Shown one piece after another: positions 1 through 5,861 of a DNA stretch of 7,889 nucleotides; positions within the stretch are counted from its first letter, which is position 1; the number at the start of each line of letters is the position of its first letter. The translations under genes were made by a program, and so were the position numbers. This stretch comes from an uncultured Clostridium sp. (lineage in GTDB: Bacteria; Bacillota; Clostridia; Lachnospirales; Lachnospiraceae): the NCBI GenBank assembly GCA_900540335.1, contig UQFC01000115.1, positions 1 through 7,889 on the forward strand, written 5' to 3'. Under the pieces are notes generated by a model. It saw only the letters and a list, made by a program, of their open reading frames with translations, did not search any database and had not been told where the DNA came from.

Positions 1-809
1 AAGGTTCCTTTATTTCCATCTGCCTGTCTGGCTCTCAGCTGTTCCAGGTCCGACAACTCCGGCACCAGTCCGTCCCATCCGGAAATTTTCAGGCTGTCTT
101 CCGTAAACCCGATATCCGCCGTCCGAACCTGCCCTGCAAAGCTCCTGCCCGGATAGAGAATCAGGCCTGTTTTCTCAAATCCGAAGGTCACCGTCACATC
201 TGCAGCCAGAGCAGTTCCCATCACCGCTCCTGTAGCAGAATGAATGCCGGAAGGAATGTCCACAGCTGCCACCCGGATCTTTCCTTCCAGCTTTTTCTCC
301 TGAAGATATTCCAGAAGCCGGAAGCCGGATCCCTCCACCGGGCGGGAAAGCCCGATTCCGAAGACACCGTCAATCACCACAGGCCATCTTCCCTCTTCAA
401 GCTCCTGCCTCCAGGCCGTCTCCCCCTTCTGCCCTTCCCGGACCACAGGAATCTGAAGATTCGCTGCAATCCTCTGCTGAAGCCGGTTTTCCTCCGTAGC
501 ATGATCGGGATTTCCCCACAAAAGGATCTTCACCTGATATCCCCAGCCCTTTAAAATACGGGCTGCCGCGGCTGCGTCTGCACCGTTATTCCCCATGCCG
601 CAGACTGCCAGAATTCCGGATTTTCCTGCAGAACCGCAGGAATTCTGTCCGGATGCTTCCAGGTCTTTCCATCCGGATAAGAGGTTTTTTGCTTCTTCTG
701 CCACTGCCAGAGCTGCCCGCTCCATCAGTACCACAGAGGGAATTCCTATTCTCTGAATTGTATCCTGATCAATCTTCTTCATCTGTGTACCTGTAACCGC
801 ATACCTCAT
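1..809 (-). CDS. nnr: Bifunctional NAD(P)H-hydrate epimerase / ADP-dependent dehydratase, 5' part (3' end outside window)
   Basis: Partial gene: 269 codons are visible and the frame is still open at the window edge. The product repairs NADHX and NADPHX, hydrated forms of the reduced cofactors: the N-terminal YjeF-type domain interconverts the R and S epimers, and the C-terminal NnrD domain dehydrates S-NAD(P)HX using ADP or ATP. Visible signs of the epimerase domain are IPSVVLMERAA (residues 22-33), the glycine-rich GMGNNGAD loop (71-78), VVIDGVFGIGL (144-154) and AVDIPSG (182-188). Residues 259-269 (RARQADGNKGT) match the entry into an NnrD domain, where S/NKGT is typical, so a fused protein is expected. 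The start is the ATG at 807-809, preceded by AGGAGG (817-822) with 7 bases of spacing. The motif is normally NNGGDG; here it is NNGADA, with the Asp retained. It lies downstream of rex across a long hairpin. Family call is confident; the second domain is inferred from its first residues. Confidence 0.93.
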   Translation of the reverse strand, partial: MRYAVTGTQMKKIDQDTIQRIGIPSVVLMERAALAVAEEAKNLLSGWKDLEASGQNSCGSAGKSGILAVCGMGNNGADAAAAARILKGWGYQVKILLWGNPDHATEENRLQQRIAANLQIPVVREGQKGETAWRQELEEGRWPVVIDGVFGIGLSRPVEGSGFRLLEYLQEKKLEGKIRVAAVDIPSGIHSATGAVMGTALAADVTVTFGFEKTGLILYPGRSFAGQVRTADIGFTEDSLKISGWDGLVPELSDLEQLRARQADGNKGT

Positions 810-848
810 ATCCGCACCTCCTGAAATCCCCGTTTCCGATCATATACA

Positions 849-893
849 AACTGCCGGCAGCCCAGGAAGCTTCCTTCCTGCCCGCCGGCAGTT
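849..893 (-). terminator. Long two-part hairpin between rex and nnr, probable rex terminator or attenuating structure
   Basis: A perfect 10-bp outer stem (AACTGCCGGC with GCCGGCAGTT; 884-893 with 849-858) encloses a second 7-bp stem (CAGGAAG with CTTCCTG; 874-880 with 863-869) and a 4-base loop, with a short internal loop of 3 and 4 bases. It starts 21 bases after the rex stop codon. On the minus strand it is followed by TTTGTATATG-type sequence, so the T-run is short. It may therefore terminate only partly and let some rex transcripts continue into nnr. No convincing separate nnr promoter is visible in the 39 bases between the hairpin and the nnr start. Confidence 0.65.
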
Positions 894-914
894 GCCCTTG
901 TTTTCTCCCTTAAA

Positions 915-1628
915 TCACTGATTGTCATCTTCCTTCAGTGATTTTCCTGCTTTCAAGGCTGCCTTTTCCTGTTCCTTTGCTCTTTCCTTTTTCATACGAT
1001 CCTCCAGGCTGCACACCCGGTAGGACAAACGCATCAGACTTTCAGAAAGATGCACGTTCTCAACAACCACATCCTCCGGCACGTTCAAGTCTACATGAGC
1101 AAAATTCCAGATAGCCTTAATTCCTGCCTTGACCAGACGCTCTGCAATCTCAGGCGCCTTTGTCTTGGGAATCGTCAGAGCAGCCATCTGAACATCATTA
1201 TCCTTGATAAACTGTTCCAGATCATCGACTCCGCGAATCTCAATTCCCCGGACAACAAGACCTATCAGTCTGGGATTAATATCAAACATCCCCTTAATAA
1301 TAAAGCCGCGTTTTTCAAAATTGGCGTAATTGGCAATCGCCTGACCCAGATTTCCCGCACCGATAATAATCATGTGATGCTGGCGGTCGATTCCCAGAAT
1401 CTTTCCAATCTCCGTATACAGATACTTTACATTATACCCATAGCCCTGCTGACCGAATCCTCCAAAATTATTCAAATCCTGGCGGATCTGGGATGCAGTT
1501 ACTTTCATTCGAACGCTCAGCTCATTAGAGGAAATCCGTTCCACTCCGGATTCCAGTAATTCTCCAAGATATCGATAATACCGGGGAAGCCGCGTAATCA
1601 CAGCCTTTGATATTTCTCTTCCCTCCAT
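915..1628 (-). CDS. rex: Redox-sensing transcriptional repressor Rex
   Basis: A 237-residue cytoplasmic DNA-binding protein that senses the NADH/NAD+ ratio. When NADH is low it represses fermentation and NADH-reoxidation genes, and NADH binding releases it from DNA. Residues 7-60 form the winged-helix domain (SKAVITRLPRYYRYL, then MKVTASQIRQDLNNFGGFG), including the family hallmark QIRQDLNNFGGFG-QQGYGYNV. A Rossmann domain follows with the dinucleotide-binding IIIGAGNLGQA (87-97) and FDINP (115-119). The C-terminal swapped helix lies around residues 193-210. A highly charged tail (about 211-237, rich in Lys and Glu) makes the protein somewhat longer than the usual 205-220 residues. The ATG at 1626-1628 fits the family N-terminus and follows AGGAGAG (1638-1644). 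Transcription probably starts from the promoter at 1691-1719. I see no good Rex operator next to it, so autoregulation is not supported. Confidence 0.97.
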   Translation of the reverse strand: MEGREISKAVITRLPRYYRYLGELLESGVERISSNELSVRMKVTASQIRQDLNNFGGFGQQGYGYNVKYLYTEIGKILGIDRQHHMIIIGAGNLGQAIANYANFEKRGFIIKGMFDINPRLIGLVVRGIEIRGVDDLEQFIKDNDVQMAALTIPKTKAPEIAERLVKAGIKAIWNFAHVDLNVPEDVVVENVHLSESLMRLSYRVCSLEDRMKKERAKEQEKAALKAGKSLKEDDNQ

Positions 1629-1681
1629 GTTTGCCTACTCTCCTGTCTGTCACATATTCGGATGCTGAGCACCCTGTTCAC

Positions 1682-3619
1682 CTATTTTATATTATACCTG
1701 CTCGTGATTTTCCTGTCAAATGTGTTTTCGTCATCTTTCGGGAATTCCTCCCTTTTTCCATAGAAAACAACGCCCCAAAGCACCGGTACGCAGAGCATAA
1801 TCCCTGCCATGTAGCGAACAAGAATACAAGGTCCCGGGGCAAGGGATATCAGGTAGCCAAGCAAAATCCCTGCCGGCGTCAGCCACCGGTATCGTTTTCT
1901 TCCAATCAGAAGCCCTCCGCAGAGCACCACTGCCCAGGAGTAAAAAGAGGTATAAAAAGGAATAGAAAGCGCCGGAAGCTTTTCTTTCAGATTTTCATTC
2001 TGAAACCACAGATACCAGGGCTTGAGCACAGGAAGGCGGCTGTCCTGCCACACATAGGAAGACGGCTTCATCTCATAAGCCATATAGCAGCTGGAGTCTC
2101 CCCCCAGATACCAGAGTCCCATGGTATTTAAAAGCGTTGCCCTTACATATTCAGCAGGAAACTGCTGTCCCATACGAAGCCAGAGTCTGAAGAAATCCTC
2201 TTTTCCAGCCTCAAATTTTTCTTCCTGAAAACCGGTCTTCACCGGATCTGACACATAATATTTATAAGCCTCCAGGTTTTCTCTGGGAAGATAAACAGTA
2301 AGCTCTTCCTTCAGCTCCTCAGACAGCTCCGCCTCATGATACACATAGGTTCTTGCCATCTGCTGCATGGGAACGCTCAGCATCTCTGCCACACTTCCCC
2401 TGGAAGCGTGAAGCGCCCGCTCCAGTCCCGAATTTACCCCTGCACTTCCTGCTATAGAAAGACAGAGAATCAGGCTTAACCCCGGAAGAAACCCTCCTCT
2501 TCTCCCTTTGAGCCTCATAACAAACCATACGGTCATCATACAAAAGACCGTAAGCAAAAGCCCGTAGGAAGCATTGTTTCGAAAGATTCCCATGAGAACA
2601 GCCGCTGCCAGAAATCCTGCCAGAGCCTTTCCACGATATATCCTCTGCATTTTTGTCATATCACAGACGCAGACAAATACCACCAGAAAAAGGCCGCCGA
2701 ATATGGTATCCTTTGTTGTACTGATTCCAAGCACCTGGAAAAACGGGAAGAAAAGATAAAAAGCCGTCACCGCCGCCCGTATTTTCCGGGGAAGCCCCCA
2801 TTTTGCAAGAAACGCTGCGGCAAAAGCCATACAGCCGGTCAGAATTCCCGTCTGCAGCAGGGACTGCAGCGCCAGACCTGCATTGTAGCTGCCAAACAGC
2901 GTATTTCCCAGCTCGAACAGCCATCCGCACAGATAAGTGTGCAGAAGCGGGTGGTGTGTGCTGTAATCTCCTGTCCAGTACATATCCCACTGCCAGGTCA
3001 TGTCATAACAGTACAGCCCCGGATAAAATGCCAGAAAACAGGGCAGATATCCCAGGAAAAGGAGAATCCAGCTCTTAAAAAATACAGACAGGATACCCTT
3101 CTTATCCCTTTTGAAGCAGGCTTCTTCTGTCGGAAGAAACGTCTCCAGCCTGAAAAGAAACGGTTCCAGATAAGCAGAAAGAGCCACGGCAGTAAATACA
3201 GTCCAGGCCCAGCTCTGCCAGCTGTCCAGATATACCTGCTTTTCTGCTGCAGTCAGAAGCTGCGCCCCCTCCGCGGCCTTTCCGAAAACTCCTGCTTCCG
3301 TCAAACGCAGTCCTGTTCCCAGAAGCTCTGTGAAGCAAAGCATTGCTGACAGAAGCTGCGCCCAGAAAGCCAGGCAGCGGTTCTCTTTCCAGTCTTCTGC
3401 CATGCGGCCAATGAGAAAAAAACCTGCCCCGAACAGAAAAACAGACAGGAGACTTTTAGGAAACAAAAGCATATCTGACAGCCCCGTCTGCCCTGCCATG
3501 CGGCTGAGCCCATACACAGCCGCCCACGCCCAGAGAAGCTTCAGAATCAAAAAAACTCCTCTGTCGCTTTTCTTCCGGCTTTTTTTATTTTGATTTTCCA
3601 ATGTCATAGTTTTCATCAT
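1682..3619 (-). CDS. DUF6020-like multi-spanning membrane protein, probable GT-C type glycosyltransferase
   Basis: A 645-residue integral membrane protein with a basic N-terminus (NKKSRKKSDR, residues 10-20) and roughly 12 hydrophobic segments spread over residues 21-395 and 553-620. A large, mostly hydrophilic extracytoplasmic-looking region lies at about 396-552. Visible motifs include FYPGLYCYDMTWQW (198-211), STHHPLLHTYL (220-230), STTKDTIFGG (300-309), FRNNASYG (346-353) and AEMLSVPMQQMAR (411-423). An acidic residue in the first large loop followed by a HHP-type motif is the arrangement seen in GT-C glycosyltransferases that use lipid-linked sugars. I recognise the overall pattern as DUF6020-like; the enzymatic role is inference. 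The start overlaps the end of the upstream glycosyltransferase gene by 35 bases, suggesting translational coupling. The ATGATG at 3614-3619 follows AGGA by 12 bases; the ATG at 3605-3607 is an alternative. The 3' end carries the rex promoter. Confidence 0.8.
   Translation of the reverse strand: MMKTMTLENQNKKSRKKSDRGVFLILKLLWAWAAVYGLSRMAGQTGLSDMLLFPKSLLSVFLFGAGFFLIGRMAEDWKENRCLAFWAQLLSAMLCFTELLGTGLRLTEAGVFGKAAEGAQLLTAAEKQVYLDSWQSWAWTVFTAVALSAYLEPFLFRLETFLPTEEACFKRDKKGILSVFFKSWILLFLGYLPCFLAFYPGLYCYDMTWQWDMYWTGDYSTHHPLLHTYLCGWLFELGNTLFGSYNAGLALQSLLQTGILTGCMAFAAAFLAKWGLPRKIRAAVTAFYLFFPFFQVLGISTTKDTIFGGLFLVVFVCVCDMTKMQRIYRGKALAGFLAAAVLMGIFRNNASYGLLLTVFCMMTVWFVMRLKGRRGGFLPGLSLILCLSIAGSAGVNSGLERALHASRGSVAEMLSVPMQQMARTYVYHEAELSEELKEELTVYLPRENLEAYKYYVSDPVKTGFQEEKFEAGKEDFFRLWLRMGQQFPAEYVRATLLNTMGLWYLGGDSSCYMAYEMKPSSYVWQDSRLPVLKPWYLWFQNENLKEKLPALSIPFYTSFYSWAVVLCGGLLIGRKRYRWLTPAGILLGYLISLAPGPCILVRYMAGIMLCVPVLWGVVFYGKREEFPKDDENTFDRKITSRYNIK
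1691..1719 (-). promoter_or_regulatory. Perfect-consensus sigma-A promoter for rex
   Basis: On the minus strand, TTGACA (1714-1719) is separated by exactly 17 bases from TATAAT (1691-1696), a full match to the housekeeping consensus in both boxes. It lies inside the last dozen codons of the upstream membrane-protein gene; transcription would begin near 1684, at that gene's stop codon, giving rex a leader of about 55 bases. Existence of the boxes is seen directly; activity is inferred. Confidence 0.88.
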
Positions 3620-4556
3620 CTCTTAATTTTTTCCTGTACATCTCGCATGCAATCTGAAGGCGGAATTCAAATTCCTGCTTGTGCTTCTGAATAATGGTCT
3701 GCAGAATCATTCCTGCAAACAGGGATAACACAGCTGTAATCGCGCAAAAGCCGCACATCATCAGTGTAGGGAATTGGGGAACCAGCCCCGTTTTCAGATA
3801 TTCCTTCACAATCGGCACAAAAAACCAGGAGGAAATCAGCAGAAGAATCAGAGCAATCATACTGAAAAATCCCAGGGGCTTATAATCCCGGTAAAGCTTT
3901 CCTATGGTTTTCATTACCCGGATTCCGTCAGAAAAAGTATTTAATTTGGAAACGCTTCCCTCCGGACGATCCCGGTAATCAATGGGAATGTTTTTCAAAG
4001 CCATATTTTTATCTACCGCGTGAATGGTCATTTCTGTTTCAATTTCAAACCCTCTGGAAAGCACCGGAAAGGTTTTAACAAAAGCATAGCTGAATGCTCT
4101 GCATCCTGTCATTACATCTTTGATATCGCTTCGAAAAAGGCTGTTGATAGCTGACCGGACCATAGAGTTTCCTACATTGTGAAAGGGTCTTTTATTTTCT
4201 GCAAAGTAGGTAGAGGACAGACGATCTCCAATTACCATGTCTGCCTGCTCCTCTAAAACCGCCTTTGCCATGGCCGGTCCGCATTCTGCCGGATAGGTGT
4301 CATCTCCGTCTACCATAATATAGCATCTGGCATCAATTTCCCGGAACATTCTCCGGATCACATTGCCCTTTCCCTGCTGATGCTCATAACGCACCACAGC
4401 CCCTGCCTGTCTGGCAATCACATCTGTGCTGTCTTTGGAATTGTTGTCATATACATAAACCACTGCCTCCGGAAGAGCGCGCTTCCAGTCTTCTACCACC
4501 TTTGCAATGGTACAGCTTTCATTGTAGCAGGGTATCAGTACAGCAATCTTGTCCAT
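3585..4556 (-). CDS. Family 2 glycosyltransferase, polyprenyl-phosphate sugar synthase (DPM1/GtrB-like), membrane anchored
   Basis: A 323-residue protein with a cytoplasmic GT-A domain and two C-terminal membrane segments. Family features in order: IAVLIPCYNES at the N-terminus (4-14), VYDNNSKDSTDVI (35-47), GKGNVIRRMF (62-71), the metal/nucleotide-sugar binding MVDGDDTYP (81-89, DxD at 83-85), VIGDRL (108-113), MTGCRAFSYAF (149-159), GFEIETEMTIHA (169-180) and YRDRPEGSVSKLNTFSDG (194-211). Membrane segments lie at about 229-250 and 263-289, followed by a charged tail. Members of this family typically transfer a sugar from a nucleotide donor to undecaprenyl phosphate at the inner membrane face; the sugar here is unknown. 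The ATG at 4554-4556 is chosen because it gives the family N-terminus and follows AGGAGAGG (4561-4568). The overlap with the downstream GT-C-like gene suggests that the two act together: donor synthesis, then transfer. Confidence 0.9.
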   Translation of the reverse strand: MDKIAVLIPCYNESCTIAKVVEDWKRALPEAVVYVYDNNSKDSTDVIARQAGAVVRYEHQQGKGNVIRRMFREIDARCYIMVDGDDTYPAECGPAMAKAVLEEQADMVIGDRLSSTYFAENKRPFHNVGNSMVRSAINSLFRSDIKDVMTGCRAFSYAFVKTFPVLSRGFEIETEMTIHAVDKNMALKNIPIDYRDRPEGSVSKLNTFSDGIRVMKTIGKLYRDYKPLGFFSMIALILLLISSWFFVPIVKEYLKTGLVPQFPTLMMCGFCAITAVLSLFAGMILQTIIQKHKQEFEFRLQIACEMYRKKLRDDENYDIGKSK

Positions 4557-4560
4557 ATTT

Positions 4561-4568
4561 CCTCTCCT
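4561..4568 (-). promoter_or_regulatory. Ribosome binding site that fixes the glycosyltransferase start
   Basis: AGGAGAGG on the minus strand sits 4 bases before the ATG at 4554-4556 (7 bases counting from AGGAG). It supports this start over an in-frame upstream ATG at 4623-4625, whose extra 23 codons would be read through the terminator hairpin. Confidence 0.85.
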
Positions 4569-4576
4569 GTACGCCC

Positions 4577-4617
4577 AAAAAGCCCTCCGGAAACCTGTAT
4601 TCCCGGAGGACTTTTTT
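4577..4617 (-). terminator. Rho-independent terminator after ilvE, symmetric in both directions
   Basis: On the minus strand a 9-bp stem (GTCCTCCGG, 4603-4611, with CCGGAGGGC, 4582-4590, one G-U pair) encloses a 12-base loop and is followed by TTTTT (4577-4581). The other side carries six T on the plus strand (4612-4617), so A/T pairing can extend the stem and the element could also stop plus-strand transcription. It begins 41 bases after the ilvE stop and ends 20 bases before the glycosyltransferase start codon. Confidence 0.88.
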
Positions 4618-4629
4618 AGTTTCATATTT

Positions 4630-4646
4630 GTCTGTTCTGTCCAGAC
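4630..4646 (-). other. Small inverted repeat between ilvE and its terminator
   Basis: GTCTG and CAGAC flank a 7-base centre, forming a possible 5-bp hairpin upstream of the terminator. Its role is unknown. It could be a chance repeat, or part of the leader if transcription of the glycosyltransferase pair starts upstream of here. Confidence 0.3.
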
Positions 4647-4658
4647 CAGTCTTGTTTC

Positions 4659-5684
4659 TTATACAATCTTGCGAATCCAGCCTTCCGGCGCTTCTACCGT
4701 ACCCATCTGAATTCCGGTCAAAGTTTCATACAGCTTCTTTGTAATCGGTCCCATCTCCGTCATTCCGCTGGGGAAGCAGATTTCCTTACCGTGATCCACA
4801 ACCTTTCCAACAGGAGAAATCACCGCTGCAGTTCCGCACAGGCCGCACTCGGCAAAATCTGACAGCTCGGAAAGCTTCACCGGTCTCTGAGTGACCTTCA
4901 GACCAAGATAATGCTCTGCCACATAAACAAGAGAACGTCTGGTAATAGACGGCAGAATCGAATCGGACTTGGGAGTTACCACCTCATTGTCCTTGGTTAC
5001 AAACAGGAAGTTTGCGCCTCCTGTCTCCTCTACATAGGTTCTGGTAGCAGGATCCAGGAACATGTTCTCATCATATCCTGCTGCGTGGGCAGTCACATTG
5101 GCGTGAAGGCTCATGGCATAGTTCAGACCTGCCTTTACATGACCGGTTCCATGAGGAGCCGCACGGTCAAAATCGCTGACACAGATGGTCAGAGGCTTTG
5201 CGCCTCCTTTAAAATACGGACCTACCGGAGTTCCAAACAGACGGAACTGATATTCGGTTGACGGCTTTACACCAATCACCGGTCCGGATGCAAACATATA
5301 AGGTCTCAGATAAAAGGTTGCTCCGCTTCCGAATGGCGGAACCCATGCCGCATTGGCTTTTACCACCTGATCCACTGCCTCCAGGAAACGCTCCTTCGGG
5401 AACCGGGGCATTTCCAGACGGGCGCAGGAATCCATCATGCGCTCTGCATTCAGATCCGGCCGGAACGTAACAATACTTCCGTCTTCTGTGGTATAAGCTT
5501 TCAGTCCTTCAAAACATTCCTGACAATACTGAAGAATTCCGGCGCATTCATTGATCACCACGTTGGAGTCTGCTGTCAGACCGCCCTCATCCCAGCTTCC
5601 GTCTTTATAATTGGCTACATATCGCATATCTGTCGGCATATAGCTGAATCCGATGTTGCTCCAGTCCAGATTTTTTTTCTCCAT
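4659..5684 (-). CDS. ilvE: Branched-chain amino acid aminotransferase (group II)
   Basis: A 341-residue cytoplasmic PLP enzyme that catalyses the last step of leucine, isoleucine and valine synthesis (2-oxo acid plus glutamate) and also the first step of their breakdown. It is a fold-type IV, class IV aminotransferase. Visible features: YCQECFEGLKAY (53-64), FRPDLNAERM (74-83), FYLRPYMFASG (124-134), the PLP-lysine region GTGHVKAGLNYAMSL (179-193, Lys184), VEETGGANFLFV (218-229), SILPSITRRSL (242-252) and GTAAVISPVG (284-293). Length and motif order match group II bacterial enzymes. The start is the ATG at 5682-5684, preceded by GGAGGA (5691-5696) at 6 bases; an upstream in-frame ATG at 5712-5714 lacks such a site and adds 10 residues unlike the family. 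It appears to be a single-gene unit, with its own promoter at 5765-5793 and a terminator at 4577-4617, and no other ilv or leu genes beside it. Confidence 0.97.
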   Translation of the reverse strand: MEKKNLDWSNIGFSYMPTDMRYVANYKDGSWDEGGLTADSNVVINECAGILQYCQECFEGLKAYTTEDGSIVTFRPDLNAERMMDSCARLEMPRFPKERFLEAVDQVVKANAAWVPPFGSGATFYLRPYMFASGPVIGVKPSTEYQFRLFGTPVGPYFKGGAKPLTICVSDFDRAAPHGTGHVKAGLNYAMSLHANVTAHAAGYDENMFLDPATRTYVEETGGANFLFVTKDNEVVTPKSDSILPSITRRSLVYVAEHYLGLKVTQRPVKLSELSDFAECGLCGTAAVISPVGKVVDHGKEICFPSGMTEMGPITKKLYETLTGIQMGTVEAPEGWIRKIV

Positions 5685-5690
5685 CACTGT

Positions 5691-5696
5691 TCCTCC
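5691..5696 (-). promoter_or_regulatory. Ribosome binding site that fixes the ilvE start
   Basis: GGAGGA lies 6 bases before the ATG at 5682-5684 and overlaps the codons that an upstream ATG (5712-5714) would use, which argues for the shorter protein beginning MEKKNLDW. Confidence 0.85.
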
Positions 5697-5764
5697 ATTC
5701 CACAGGTAAGCCATTCTTCTGATACACTTTTGGCCCGCCTGTTTCCAAATTCGTATTAAACAAC

Positions 5765-5793
5765 ATTATATCCCCTATATGATGTAAAATCAA
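5765..5793 (-). promoter_or_regulatory. Sigma-A promoter for ilvE
   Basis: Minus-strand TTGATT (5788-5793, 4 of 6 consensus bases) and TATAAT (5765-5770, 6 of 6) are separated by exactly 17 bases in an AT-rich gap. Transcription would begin near 5757 and give a leader of about 73 bases. The leader is too short for a T-box or a leader-peptide attenuator, so amino acid control, if any, would have to act at the promoter. Confidence 0.85.
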
Positions 5794-5829
5794 TGACTGT
5801 TTTTTATTTTCTATATGCCATTCTGTCAT

Positions 5830-5861
5830 GGCTGTCATAACTGGGGCCGGTTATTTCAGCC
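5830..5861 (-). other. Hairpin overlapping the smpB stop codon
   Basis: GGCTG (5857-5861) pairs with CAGCC (5830-5834), and inside it ATAAC (5850-5854) pairs with GTTAT (5837-5841), with a 2x2 internal loop and an 8-base loop. The TAA stop lies in the 5' arm. No T-run follows, so it is not a standard intrinsic terminator; it may protect the 3' end of the rnr-smpB message or assist another mode of termination. An overlapping short repeat (GCCAT/ATGGC, 5816-5831) offers an alternative fold. Confidence 0.45.

Noticed and set aside
1050..1559. A 169-codon open frame on the plus strand across rex
   Set aside because: It lies fully opposite a textbook rex gene, shows no recognisable domain and has no supporting ribosome binding site; it is a mirror of the rex codon pattern. 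The other plus-strand open frames in the window were dismissed for the same reason.
1629..1760. Possible Rex operator near the rex promoter
   Set aside because: I looked for a TTGTGA- or TTGTTA-type inverted repeat on both strands and found none with convincing symmetry.
1607..2131. A 174-codon plus-strand open frame across the rex leader and the end of the membrane-protein gene
   Set aside because: Rich in Pro, His, Arg and Lys with no domain pattern, opposite a long hydrophobic coding region; typical antisense shadow.
4557..4625. Longer glycosyltransferase starting at the ATG at 4623-4625
   Set aside because: The added residues would be translated from the terminator hairpin, do not fit the family N-terminus, and a good ribosome binding site favours the ATG at 4554-4556.
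4658..4663. TATAAG as a -10 box for the glycosyltransferase pair
   Set aside because: No acceptable -35 box lies 16-18 bases upstream and there is no TGn extension, so the match is likely to be chance at the ilvE stop codon.
5685..5757. T-box or leader-peptide attenuator before ilvE
   Set aside because: The predicted leader is only about 73 bases, with no T-box core sequence, no terminator hairpin and no short frame rich in Leu, Ile or Val codons.
5715..5850. tmRNA gene (ssrA) next to smpB
   Set aside because: The gap is too short for a tmRNA of about 350 bases and lacks a tRNA-like 3' end.
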